56,047 nt of DNA. Origin: Eutrophocola sp964601805 (GTDB taxonomy: Bacteria; Pseudomonadota; Gammaproteobacteria; Pseudomonadales; Pseudohongiellaceae). The stretch covers positions 1-56,047 of the forward strand of contig CAZROW010000011.1 of assembly GCA_964601805.1 (NCBI GenBank), read 5' to 3'. The notes under the pieces were generated by a model, which did no database searches, was not told the DNA's origin, and was given only the letters and a program-made list of their open reading frames with translations. The position numbers and the translations under genes are program-made. The stretch's first letter is position 1. Each line of letters starts with the position of its first letter. Of the stretch, positions 41,821 through 50,426 are shown piece after piece.

Positions 41821-42747
41821 TCAGGCAAAGTCATCATAGCCAAGGCTCTTGAGCGCTCGTTCATCATCTGACCAGCCACTTTTGACTTTCACCCAGAGAT
41901 TGAGCATCACCTTGCTGTCCAGCAAGTGTTCAATATCCTTGCGTGCTTCCGTGCCGATCAGCTTGAGGCGAGAGCCACCATCACCAATGATGATGCGTTT
42001 CTGGCCCGGTTTTTCTACCAGGATTAATGCACTGATATGAATCACCTTTCCATCATGGCGAAACTCCTCGATTTCAACCGTGGCTTCATACGGTAATTCA
42101 TCACCGATCTGGCGCGTAATTTTTTCCCGAATGAACTCCGCGGCCAGGAAACGGGCATTGCGGTCGGTAATCTGGTCTTCAGGGTAATAAAACGGGTTTT
42201 CGGGCAGGCGTGCGGCTATAGCCTTTTCCAGGTCTTCAATGTTGTGCTCTTTGAGCGCCGATAGTGGAAAAATTTCTGCAAACGGGTATAGCGACTGCAT
42301 TTCATTGATATGCGGCAGCAGGATGGATTTGTCCTCGATGAGATCTACCTTGTTGATGACAAGCATTACCGGTGTCTCGGTATGCCGAATCTGTCGCAGG
42401 ACCAGCTCGTCTTCCTCGTTCCATTTCAGCCTGTCCACGACAAACAGGATCAGGTCCACATCCCGCACCACGTTATGCACCGTCTTGTTCATGTAACGGT
42501 TAATGGCCTTGTCCTGCCCGCTATGCAGTCCGGGCGTGTCCACAAAGATTATCTGGGTGTTCCCCACGGTCTTGATGCCCAGCAGGCGGTGCCGGGTAGT
42601 CTGGGGTTTTCTGGAGGTGATACTAAGTTTCTGGCCAATCAGGTAATTCAGCAAAGTGGACTTTCCGACGTTGGGCTTACCCACAATAGCAACCAGCCCG
42701 CAGCGTGGCGACGATGCATCAGCCTGGTCGTGTTGTTCAGAACTCAT
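41821..42747 (-). CDS. era: GTPase Era
   Basis: A 308-residue Era, a GTPase that binds the 3' end of 16S rRNA during 30S assembly. G1 is GKPNVGKSTLLNYL, G2 lies in KPQTTRHRLLG, G3 is VDTPGLHSG, G4 NKVDLI. The C-terminal KH domain includes EKPGQKRIIIGDGGSRLKLIGTEARKDIEHLL. Length is normal. It is 38 bases downstream of rnc on the same strand. Confidence 0.97.
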   Translation of the reverse strand: MSSEQHDQADASSPRCGLVAIVGKPNVGKSTLLNYLIGQKLSITSRKPQTTRHRLLGIKTVGNTQIIFVDTPGLHSGQDKAINRYMNKTVHNVVRDVDLILFVVDRLKWNEEDELVLRQIRHTETPVMLVINKVDLIEDKSILLPHINEMQSLYPFAEIFPLSALKEHNIEDLEKAIAARLPENPFYYPEDQITDRNARFLAAEFIREKITRQIGDELPYEATVEIEEFRHDGKVIHISALILVEKPGQKRIIIGDGGSRLKLIGTEARKDIEHLLDSKVMLNLWVKVKSGWSDDERALKSLGYDDFA

Positions 42748-42785
42748 AGGGAAATAATAGCAGTTTTTGGGTGTAACGCTTGTTT

Positions 42786-43454
42786 TTAGTCGGCTTCGGC
42801 CAGGGCGGCAATAACGGCTTCGGCAGCTTCCTGTTCAGCCTCTCGACGGGAGGTGCCATAACCGGTAACCGGTTCCGGCAGCAAAGCAACATGACACAGG
42901 ACAGCAAAGCGTTGCTGATGGTCCTTGCCCACCACTTCCATCACTTCATATTCCGGCAAATCACTCTTGATGGCTTGCAGGTGCTCCTGCAGGCGGGTCT
43001 TGGCATCCTTGGTCTGGGTGTCCAGGTCCAGGCTGTCCAGGCGTTGCTCAAACCAGCCCAGGACTATCGAGCGACATGTCTCCATGCCGGCATCAAGATA
43101 GATGGCTGAAATTATAGCTTCGAGGGTGTCCGCAAGAATGGAGTCACGGTCAGCACCGCCACTTTTCAATTCCCCGATTCCCAGTTGCAGGGCCGGGCCG
43201 ACTTCCAGTTCCCTGGCGACACCGGCCAGCGTTGCACCCTGTACGAGATCAGCCCTTAAACGGCTCAACTGCCCTTCGCGGGCCTCGGGAAATCGGCGCT
43301 GAAGTTCATCGGCCATGATGAAACCAAGAATGGCATCACCAAGAAATTCAAGACGTTCATTGTTGTCCCGGCCGACACTGCAGTGTCGAAGTGCCAGGTC
43401 AAGCAGGGCCTGATTACTGAACTGGTAATCGAGTTTGGGGGTCTCAGAGGGCAC
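42786..43454 (-). CDS. rnc: Ribonuclease III
   Basis: A 222-residue double-strand-specific endonuclease that processes rRNA precursors and regulates mRNAs. The signature NERLEFLGDAILGFIMADEL holds the catalytic Glu and Asp, with the second pair in DTLEAIISAIYLD. A C-terminal double-stranded RNA-binding domain follows (DAKTRLQEHLQAI, then TGYGTSRREAEQEAAEAVI). The start is GTG at 43454, 20 bases after the upstream DUF4845 gene. It precedes era as in most gammaproteobacteria. Confidence 0.96.
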   Translation of the reverse strand: MPSETPKLDYQFSNQALLDLALRHCSVGRDNNERLEFLGDAILGFIMADELQRRFPEAREGQLSRLRADLVQGATLAGVARELEVGPALQLGIGELKSGGADRDSILADTLEAIISAIYLDAGMETCRSIVLGWFEQRLDSLDLDTQTKDAKTRLQEHLQAIKSDLPEYEVMEVVGKDHQQRFAVLCHVALLPEPVTGYGTSRREAEQEAAEAVIAALAEAD

Positions 43455-43474
43455 GTCAGGTTTTTGCTGGACTT

Positions 43475-43855
43475 TCAGTCCGATTTGGCCACCCGGTAAT
43501 CGAATTTAACGATGGCATCGATATTCCAGAACATGGGCACCCTTGTTTCATACTTGACTTCAATATAATCAACACCGCCTTGTTCTACCTGGTCAAGACT
43601 GTCTGACTGCCAGTTAGCACCGTTGGCAATCATCGTCCGCGAGACACGCCTGCGAATCTCGCTCAGTGGCGCCGAGGCCAGTTCACCTTCAGCCCTCATG
43701 TTTTCCAGCGTTGTGCTGATGATACGGTCATCAATGTAAGCAGGGGAAATTTTCAGGCCTGCGAATATGATAATTCCCAGGAGGGTCATCACCACGATAA
43801 GCGCATACAGCGTGGCACCTTTTTGTCGCGCAGGGTATTGCCTGATCATGTTCAT
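43475..43855 (-). CDS. DUF4845 domain membrane-anchored protein
   Basis: A 126-residue protein between lepB and rnc, a position where Pseudomonas and relatives carry a DUF4845 protein. It has one N-terminal membrane segment (ATLYALIVVMTLLGIIIFAGL) resembling a pseudopilin-like anchor, then ISPAYIDDRIISTTLENMRAEGEL, the conserved start of DUF4845, and a periplasmic C-terminus. The function is unknown. The ATG at 43855 has GAGGACTAAC upstream. Confidence 0.87.
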   Translation of the reverse strand: MNMIRQYPARQKGATLYALIVVMTLLGIIIFAGLKISPAYIDDRIISTTLENMRAEGELASAPLSEIRRRVSRTMIANGANWQSDSLDQVEQGGVDYIEVKYETRVPMFWNIDAIVKFDYRVAKSD

Positions 43856-43920
43856 GTTAGTCCTCTCTTCAAACACTGTTCTGGTAACACTGTTTTATAA
43901 CCGTTCCAACACCCCTGGCA

Positions 43921-44862
43921 TCAAGGGTTATCTATGAACCGGTTCTGGCTGAAACTCGGCAGGCTCAAGCCCGGGTCCTTGTGCATCCAGACCGCTACGG
44001 CCTTGCCGACTATATTGTCTTCGGTCACAGGACCCCAGACACGGCTGTCGCTGCTATTGTCCCTGTTATCTCCCATCATGAAATAATGCCCTTCAGGGAT
44101 AACACGGCCTTCCGGCCACAGCCAGTTGCCTGGCCGGATGTAAGACGGCGATGGCGACGTATAAATATCGTGCGTTATACCACCGATACTCTCCTGAGAA
44201 TAGATCACAGGAGGCCTTCTGTCGTTGATGAAGTCCACATATTCCTGATCTAGTGGTTCACCGTTAATATAGACGGTTTTGTCCTCATAACGCACATGAT
44301 CACCAGGCATACCGATAACACGCTTGATGTAGTAATTCGGATCATGGGGAGGAATAAAGACCATGACATCGCCGCGCTTGGGCTCGCTAACGTCAATAAT
44401 CTTGGTGCCTACGACTGGCAACCGTACGCCATAGGAATACTTGTTGACTACGATAAAGTCTCCCACATTGAGGGTAGGAATCATGGAACCTGTCGGGATC
44501 TGGAATGGTTCAAAAAGGAAGGAACGTAATATCAGGACAGCAAAAATGATGGGGAAAAAGGATTTTGCGTAGTCCACCACCAGAGGTTCCTGGTAGAGGT
44601 CATAGGCCTGCTCCAGGGTCGACTGGTTCTGGAAACGCACGCTGTCGCCGCTTTTGTTTTCGGTGGCCAGGCGCCCATCTTTCTTCCCTGTTTCCAGGTA
44701 GCGGGCAAAGAGGTCAAAATCATTTCGCGGAACGCCTTTGCTGGCCAGGAAAGCATCCACCTTCGCCTGCCGCGGCTTTTTCATCAGAACGATATCCAGC
44801 AACCAGATGACGCCAGTAATAGCGGAAAAAACCAGCAGAATTAAAGAAAAATCAAAACTCAT
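43921..44862 (-). CDS. lepB: Signal peptidase I
   Basis: A 313-residue inner-membrane serine protease that removes signal peptides from exported proteins. Two N-terminal membrane segments (about 5-28 and 100-117) flank a cytoplasmic part. The catalytic Ser126 is in IPTGSMIPTL and the general base Lys180 in YYIKRVIGMPGD; MMGDNRDNSSDSRVWG is box E. The ATG at 44862 (MSFDFSLIL) is preferred over an upstream in-frame start. It is 67 bases downstream of lepA on the same strand. Confidence 0.96.
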   Translation of the reverse strand: MSFDFSLILLVFSAITGVIWLLDIVLMKKPRQAKVDAFLASKGVPRNDFDLFARYLETGKKDGRLATENKSGDSVRFQNQSTLEQAYDLYQEPLVVDYAKSFFPIIFAVLILRSFLFEPFQIPTGSMIPTLNVGDFIVVNKYSYGVRLPVVGTKIIDVSEPKRGDVMVFIPPHDPNYYIKRVIGMPGDHVRYEDKTVYINGEPLDQEYVDFINDRRPPVIYSQESIGGITHDIYTSPSPSYIRPGNWLWPEGRVIPEGHYFMMGDNRDNSSDSRVWGPVTEDNIVGKAVAVWMHKDPGLSLPSFSQNRFIDNP

Positions 44863-44929
44863 GATCGTGTTGTACCGGCTAGTTCCCGGCAAAATCTCCT
44901 CATCTCATACTTGTATGTAATATCTGCCG

Positions 44930-46729
44930 CTACTTATCCACTTTCAGAATGGCGAGGAAGGCTTCCTGGGGCACTTCAACATTGCCAACCTGCTTCATCC
45001 GTTTCTTGCCCGCTTTTTGCTTCTCAAGCAATTTCTTCTTGCGGGTAATATCACCACCATAACATTTTGCGGTGACATTTTTGCGTAAGGCCTTGACCGT
45101 GGTACGTGCAACAATCTGCCCGCCTATAGCTGCCTGGATTGCCACATCGTAAAGTTGCCTTGGAATGAGCTCTTTCATTTTTTCCGTCAGCACCCTGCCC
45201 TTGCTCTGGGCCTGGTCCCTGTGAACGATCAGGGCAAGGGCGTCTACTGTATCACCATTGATCAAAACATCCAGCCTGACCAGCTTGGCCTCCTGGAAAC
45301 GTACAAAGTGATAATCCAGTGATGCATATCCCCGACTGACGGATTTGAGCCGGTCAAAAAAGTCCAGCACAACTTCACTCATGGGCAATTCATACTTGAT
45401 GGATACCTGCTGCCCGACAAACTGCATGTCTTTTTGCAAGCCGCGCTTTTCCGTACACAGCGCCAGCACGCTACCGACATGTTCCTGGGGTACCAGGATG
45501 CTGGCCTCGACGATGGGCTCACGCATCTCTTCGATATTGGTGGTCGGTGGTAATCGTGACGGACTTTCCACCTTTATCACTTCTCCACTGCTGGTCAACA
45601 CTTCATATACCACGGTCGGCGCAGAGGTAATCAAATCCAGGTCATATTCGCGTTCCAGGCGTTCCTGGACAATTTCCATGTGCAGCATTCCCAGGAAGCC
45701 ACAACGAAAACCCACACCAAGGGCATCGGAGCTTTCCGGCTCATAAATCAGCGCGGCATCATTTAATGTCAACTTCTCCAGTGCATCCCTGAAACTGTCA
45801 AAGTCATCACTGGAGACAGGAAACAGGCCTGCATAAACCTGGGCCTGGATTTTTTTGAAGCCCGGTAATGAAGGGACATCCGGCGTGGAGGCATGGGTAA
45901 TGGTGTCGCCGACAGGCGCTCCACGTATTTCCTTGATGGTGGCTTCGATAAAACCGACTTCACCGGCCTTGAGTTCATTTTTCACGGTGCGCTTGGGCGA
46001 AAAAATACCGACGTTATCGACGATATGCACTTTGCCCGTGGACTTGGTAATAATCTTGTCACCCTTGCGCAATACCCCTTCCCTGACACGAACCAGGGAG
46101 ATCACTCCCAGGTAATTATCAAACCACGAATCAATAATCAGGGCCTGGAGCTTGCCAGCAGGATCTCCCGTGGGGGGAGGAACATCATGAACAATTTTTT
46201 CCAGGGTCTCGTGGATACCGAGCCCGGTCTTGGCACTGGCGAGGACCGCGTCTTCAGCACTAATGCCGATGATCTCTTCAATTTCCTGCCTGACCTTCTC
46301 AGGTTCAGCCTGGGGCAGATCCATCTTGTTCAGAATCGGGAGTACTTCCAGGCCCTCGTCAATGGCCGTATAGCAGTTGGCTACAGACTGTGCCTCTACA
46401 CCCTGGGCGGCATCAACGACCAGCAGGGCACCTTCACAGGCTGCCAGTGAACGGGAAACTTCATAGGTAAAATCCACGTGTCCCGGCGTGTCGATAAAAT
46501 TGAGCTGGTAGGTTTTACCGTCATCAGCCTGGTAATCCAGGGTGACACTCTGCGCCTTGATGGTAATACCACGCTCACGCTCGATATCGAGGGAATCAAG
46601 GATCTGCTCCTTCATTTCCCTGTCACTAAGGCCGCCACATAACTGGATAAAACGATCGGCAAGAGTGGACTTGCCATGATCGATATGGGCGATGATGGAA
46701 AAATTACGTATGTGGTCTAGGTTACTCAC
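44930..46729 (-). CDS. lepA: Elongation factor 4 (LepA)
   Basis: A 599-residue ribosomal GTPase (EF4), normal length. G1 is AHIDHGKSTLADRF, G3 FIDTPGHVDF, G4 NKMDLP; domain II begins near residue 190 (LIIDSWFDNYLGVISLVRV) and the LepA-specific C-terminal domain includes VLTEKMKELIPRQLYDVAIQAA, GGQIVARTTVKALRKNVTAKCYGGDITRKKKLLEKQKAGKK being its conserved end (given here in two parts). The start is GTG at 46729 (MSNLDHIRNFSIIAHI). It follows mucD and precedes lepB. Confidence 0.97.
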   Translation of the reverse strand: MSNLDHIRNFSIIAHIDHGKSTLADRFIQLCGGLSDREMKEQILDSLDIERERGITIKAQSVTLDYQADDGKTYQLNFIDTPGHVDFTYEVSRSLAACEGALLVVDAAQGVEAQSVANCYTAIDEGLEVLPILNKMDLPQAEPEKVRQEIEEIIGISAEDAVLASAKTGLGIHETLEKIVHDVPPPTGDPAGKLQALIIDSWFDNYLGVISLVRVREGVLRKGDKIITKSTGKVHIVDNVGIFSPKRTVKNELKAGEVGFIEATIKEIRGAPVGDTITHASTPDVPSLPGFKKIQAQVYAGLFPVSSDDFDSFRDALEKLTLNDAALIYEPESSDALGVGFRCGFLGMLHMEIVQERLEREYDLDLITSAPTVVYEVLTSSGEVIKVESPSRLPPTTNIEEMREPIVEASILVPQEHVGSVLALCTEKRGLQKDMQFVGQQVSIKYELPMSEVVLDFFDRLKSVSRGYASLDYHFVRFQEAKLVRLDVLINGDTVDALALIVHRDQAQSKGRVLTEKMKELIPRQLYDVAIQAAIGGQIVARTTVKALRKNVTAKCYGGDITRKKKLLEKQKAGKKRMKQVGNVEVPQEAFLAILKVDK

Positions 46730-46833
46730 CTGGATAGCAAGCTCAGTGGGTGAAACAATGAATCCGGAGATCGGAAAAAGTGCGCAAGTCTACAGCAAGA
46801 TGTGCCTGTCCGCCATGATATCGGGCTCCACGA

Positions 46834-48225
46834 TCAATCAGGAATCCGTACTGTCAGGAAGAACTGGTTACCGTCCCTTTCCACCAGTGCCGGCATGACC
46901 TGGTCGACTGGCAGTTCGGCAATGAGGGCATTGAAACGTTCGACCGAACTGGTCTCCTGGCCATTGATACTGATGAGGATATCGCCGGACTCAAAACCGG
47001 CTTCGCGCCCTGCACTGCCGATGACATTGACGATCAGCACTCCGGAGGAATCTCCCGACCGCTCAGTATCGGTAATCATCAGGCCCAGGGGATTGGGGTC
47101 AGCCTGTTCCATGCTTGCAGCCACCGGTGCACCTGAGGCCAGTTTGCCAATCGTCATTTCCAGGGTCATTGCCTGTCCCGAGCGAATGATATCGACATCC
47201 GCCACGCTGTCCGGTGCGGTCAGGCCAACATGAAACGGCAGATCGCCACTGCTGACAATGTCGCTGCCATTGAAGCGGGTAATGATATCGCCTGTCATGA
47301 AACCGGCCCGTTCTGCCGGACTGCCTTCTATCACCTGGTTAATCAGGGCGCCGGCCGGTGTCATCAGGCCGGCTTCTTCGGCAACCACCTGGCTGACTTC
47401 ATTGATACCCACGCCCATCCAGCCACGTTCTACCACGCCCTTGGCCTTGAGCTGGCCGACGACGTTTTTGGCCACATCCACGGGAATGGCAAAGGACAGG
47501 CCCATGGAGCCGCCGGTACTGGTAAATATCTGGGAATTGATACCAATCACTTCTCCATCCAGGTTGAACAGCGGCCCACCGGAATTGCCGGGGTTAATGG
47601 CCACATCGGTCTGGATGAAAGACACGTAATTGCCCCCGCTGCCATTGGGAATGTTGCGTCCCATATAGCTGATGATCCCGGCAGTGACGGAAAAACGCAG
47701 CCCCATCGGTGAACCAATGGCCAGCACCCATTCCCCCACTTTCAGGCTGGAAGAATTGCCCAGGCTGACAGGTTTCAGATCAGCGGCCTCAATTTTCAGC
47801 AAGGCCAGGTCCGAACTTACATCGGAACCGATAATTTCGGCGTCAAACTCGCGCCGGTCATTGAGCGTGATGGTGATGGCATCGGCACCTTCCACGACAT
47901 GGTGATTGGTGATGATGTAACCGTCAGCAGAAATAATAAAACCTGACCCCAGTGAAGGTCGTTGTTCCAGGCCCCTTGGTTGCCGGTCGGGCAAATCCGG
48001 AATATCGTCGCCAAAGTAATAACGCAGGATTTCATCCAGGCGCTCATCATTGTCCTCGTTGTTACCTGCCCGCCTGACAGAACTGACATTGACGATGGCA
48101 TTGGCATTTTCCTCAACCAGGCTGGTGAAATCAGGCAGCATCTGTGCCTGGGCTGAAGTCAGCAACGTCATGCTCAGGAAAGCGATAAGTACTTGCCACA
48201 AGGCAAAAGGATTACGACTTGTCAT
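46834..48225 (-). CDS. mucD: Periplasmic serine protease, MucD/DegP family
   Basis: A 463-residue secreted protease-chaperone. Signal peptide ends ALLTSAQAQ-like (SMTLLTSAQAQ). The trypsin-like domain has the triad His in ITNHHVVEGAD, Asp in SSDLALLKIEA and Ser in NPGNSGGPLFNLDGE. Two PDZ domains follow (about residues 265-355 and 375-460; AERAGFMTGDIITRFNG and AGREAGFESGDILISING). MucD clears misfolded envelope proteins and restrains AlgU activation in Pseudomonas. ATG 48225 overlaps the last 14 bases of rseC, with GGGA upstream. Confidence 0.94.
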   Translation of the reverse strand: MTSRNPFALWQVLIAFLSMTLLTSAQAQMLPDFTSLVEENANAIVNVSSVRRAGNNEDNDERLDEILRYYFGDDIPDLPDRQPRGLEQRPSLGSGFIISADGYIITNHHVVEGADAITITLNDRREFDAEIIGSDVSSDLALLKIEAADLKPVSLGNSSSLKVGEWVLAIGSPMGLRFSVTAGIISYMGRNIPNGSGGNYVSFIQTDVAINPGNSGGPLFNLDGEVIGINSQIFTSTGGSMGLSFAIPVDVAKNVVGQLKAKGVVERGWMGVGINEVSQVVAEEAGLMTPAGALINQVIEGSPAERAGFMTGDIITRFNGSDIVSSGDLPFHVGLTAPDSVADVDIIRSGQAMTLEMTIGKLASGAPVAASMEQADPNPLGLMITDTERSGDSSGVLIVNVIGSAGREAGFESGDILISINGQETSSVERFNALIAELPVDQVMPALVERDGNQFFLTVRIPD

Positions 48226-48718
48226 CAAGAGTCCCGTCATTTTTTTTCAGGTTATGAATGAAATGCTCGCTGGCATTTTCCGGCATCTGCAGCGCAACTG
48301 GAAGCTTCATGCCCTGGCTGATATTCCTGACCAGCACCAGCGCCGCAACCAGCCCGGCTGAAGCACAGAGAATGACCATGATTTCGTTGCTTGAAGGCTG
48401 TGCCATCAGGCTGCCCAGTGCAGTACCCAGCAGCAAGCCCGCCAGGGGAACAAGATATTGCAGAAACGACAGGAAAACGAGCCTGGTTTCACCCACCTTC
48501 AACGTAAGCGTGTCACCCGGGGAAACCTTTCCCTGCATTGCTGGTGGTAGCGGCAATTCGAAGGCCAGAGCCTGCCTGGAGTGCCTGGTTGCTGTTGCCA
48601 GTAACTGGTGTCCACAGCCGGACTGCAGAGCACATTGCCGGCAATGCCCGGAGTGATTGCCCAGTATCCTGGCGGAATCCGGGTGGGCATTGATTACAGT
48701 GACTTGTTCAACGGTCAT
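48212..48718 (-). CDS. rseC: SoxR-reducing/sigma-E regulator RseC (MucC) family protein
   Basis: A 168-residue inner-membrane protein. The N-terminal cytoplasmic part has a four-Cys cluster, GHCRQCALQSGCGHQ (residues 24-38), then a small beta domain (GDTLTLKVGE) and two membrane helices (about 82-103 and 109-128). RseC modulates sigma-E and is also part of the SoxR reducing system in E. coli. The position after rseA and before mucD matches mucC in Pseudomonas, except that rseB/mucB is missing between rseA and this gene (72-base gap). Confidence 0.9.
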   Translation of the reverse strand: MTVEQVTVINAHPDSARILGNHSGHCRQCALQSGCGHQLLATATRHSRQALAFELPLPPAMQGKVSPGDTLTLKVGETRLVFLSFLQYLVPLAGLLLGTALGSLMAQPSSNEIMVILCASAGLVAALVLVRNISQGMKLPVALQMPENASEHFIHNLKKNDGTLDDKS

Positions 48719-48789
48719 GAAAGACCCTGTGCTCCAGACGATACAGGGCTGTCATGATAACAGGCGGGGAATTTGGGTGGAAACGTCGC

Positions 48790-49368
48790 TTAGCGGTTCT
48801 TGTCAGGGTCAAAGGTGGCTGGTGTTTCCAGGACATCTTCCAGCTCTGCAGACACCATGCGTTCCAGGCGGCTCATTTCTTCAGCATTCAGGTCATTCTG
48901 CACGGCAATGCGTGTGCTGGTCGCCGGGTTCAGGTCACCGGTCAGTCCGGGCAGCTGGTCTACAGCGTTCTCCGCAACCTGGGCGGACTGTCCGGCAGGC
49001 GCAGTGCTGTCAGTCAGGGCCAGGTCTGCAGTAAAGAGAACGGCAAGGGCGATGGATGCCGCGATGGCGCCCTGCCCGATCATGCGGAAAATGCCTTTTC
49101 CCTGTACGGCGCTGACCAGGGAGCGAGCCGGAGGAGCATCCTGGGCCAGTTCGGCCTGGATTCCTGACAGCAGGTTACGTGAGGGTGACGTATGGACTTC
49201 CTGTTTCAGGCTGGCACTGAGAATATGATAGCGATGCCACTTGGCTTTCAATTCAGCATTTTCAGATGACTCCATGGCATCCATTTCTTTCAGGATACGG
49301 CGCAGTTCAAGCTCATCTGCCTCGTTATCCATCAATGCAGAAAGTGATTCGTGTAATTTATTTGCCAT
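48790..49368 (-). CDS. rseA: Anti-sigma-E factor RseA (MucA)
   Basis: A 192-residue single-pass membrane anti-sigma factor. The cytoplasmic sigma-binding domain starts LHESLSALMDNEADELELRRIL, with WHRYHILSASLKQE following, as in RseA/MucA. One membrane helix lies near residues 97-113 (AIAASIALAVLFTADLAL), leaving a periplasmic domain of about 75 residues that would be cut by DegS-type proteases in stress. ATG 49368 has GAGGACTTC upstream. The 252-base gap from rpoE is long for this gene pair. Confidence 0.9.
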   Translation of the reverse strand: MANKLHESLSALMDNEADELELRRILKEMDAMESSENAELKAKWHRYHILSASLKQEVHTSPSRNLLSGIQAELAQDAPPARSLVSAVQGKGIFRMIGQGAIAASIALAVLFTADLALTDSTAPAGQSAQVAENAVDQLPGLTGDLNPATSTRIAVQNDLNAEEMSRLERMVSAELEDVLETPATFDPDKNR

Positions 49369-49620
49369 GAAGTCCTCGTTGGTTGCCGGTACCGCATTGG
49401 GCACCCGCCAGATACTATAAATATTTAATCTTTATTTTTCAACAAGTTATAACTGCACATCTATAAACCTGCTTGCTCTTTTATGTCTGGTCCCTGCTAC
49501 TGAAACTGAACCGGATATTAACTAGACAACGTGTTTTCCTGAAAATTCCCCGAATCCGTATTTTTTATCCGGTTTTTTTATCCGGTTCTTTACCTGGCCA
49601 GACAAAATTGCGGCTTTGCC
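49369..49620. other. Long rpoE-rseA spacer with three 13-bp tandem units
   Basis: In Pseudomonas and E. coli these genes are separated by only tens of bases; here the spacer is 252 bases, AT-rich and without a gene. At 49554-49592 three 13-base units lie in tandem (ATCCGTATTTTTT, ATCCGGTTTTTTT, ATCCGGTTCTTTA, on the plus strand). GAACCGGAT at 49508-49516 is the inverted complement of ATCCGGTTC at 49580-49588, so a long-range hairpin is possible. A separate rseA promoter or an attenuator could sit here. Confidence 0.6.
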
Positions 49621-50211
49621 TCATTCACCGTCCAGTAATGGCCGTATTTTCTTGTCCAGGGCTTCCCTGGCACGAAAGATCCGGGATCTGACCGTGCCGA
49701 CCGGACAATCCATGATTTCCGTAATTTCCTCGTAGCTAAGGCCGCTGAATTCCCGCAGGGTAAATGCGGTACGAAGATCCTCGGGCAGGTCTTCTATGGC
49801 TTCATTAATCACCCGCTGCAGGTCATCCCGTTCCTGGCTGGCTTCGGGACTTTCAATATCGGTGAGCGCGGTGTTGTGTTCCATGAATTCGGCATCTTCA
49901 ACATCCACGTCCGTGGCTGGAGGTCGTCGGCCGCGTGCAACCAGGTAGTTTTTTGCCGTGTTGATGGCGATGCGATACAGCCAGGTATAGAACTGGCTGT
50001 CGCCCCTGAATTTGGGCAAGGCCCGGTAAGCCTTGATGAAAGCCTCCTGGGCCACATCCTCGACCTCTGCCGGATCATTGATAAAGCGTCCGATGAGTCC
50101 AAGGATACGATGCTGGTAACGCAGGACAAGCAGGTCAAAGGCGTGTTTGTCACCCTTGAACACCCTGTCTACCAGTTGTTGATCTGTATTTTCTACTTCT
50201 TCTGAGGCCAA
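49621..50211 (-). CDS. rpoE: RNA polymerase sigma-E factor (AlgU)
   Basis: A 196-residue ECF sigma factor very close to Pseudomonas AlgU. Region 2 is DKHAFDLLVLRYQHRILGLIGRF...DVAQEAFIKAYRALPKFRG (about residues 20-70), with FYTWLYRIAINTAKNYLVARGRRPP; region 4 is LPEDLRTAFTLREFSGLSYEEITEIMDCPVGTVRSRIFRARE (about 140-180, shown as key blocks). It directs envelope-stress genes, restrained by RseA. The start is TTG at 50211. A promoter matching its own consensus lies upstream (50270-50296), implying autoregulation. Confidence 0.95.
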   Translation of the reverse strand: MASEEVENTDQQLVDRVFKGDKHAFDLLVLRYQHRILGLIGRFINDPAEVEDVAQEAFIKAYRALPKFRGDSQFYTWLYRIAINTAKNYLVARGRRPPATDVDVEDAEFMEHNTALTDIESPEASQERDDLQRVINEAIEDLPEDLRTAFTLREFSGLSYEEITEIMDCPVGTVRSRIFRAREALDKKIRPLLDGE

Positions 50212-50269
50212 AAGCCTGGCTCCAAGCTATGGTGAATAAAACAGAAGCCTTGGCTCTACTGCATATCAG

Positions 50270-50296
50270 ATAGACAGGCTCGATGCGAAAAAGTTC
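50270..50296 (-). promoter_or_regulatory. Candidate sigma-E (AlgU) promoter of rpoE
   Basis: On the minus strand GAACTT (50296-50291) and TCTAT (50274-50270) are separated by 16 bases, fitting the sigma-E/AlgU consensus GAACTT-N16/17-TCtnA. Transcription would start near 50262, about 50 bases before the rpoE start. The -10 lacks the usual final A. Confidence 0.5.
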
Positions 50297-50426
50297 GTCT
50301 TTGCCTGACGGCAGCAGGCAATCTCTTTATAATTTCTTTTTTATTGTATCTCACAAGGTAGAATAGCGTTAGGATGTTCTTAAGGCCTGTTAATACTATT
50401 TGAATCGCCACTGTTGTGGCTGCCCT

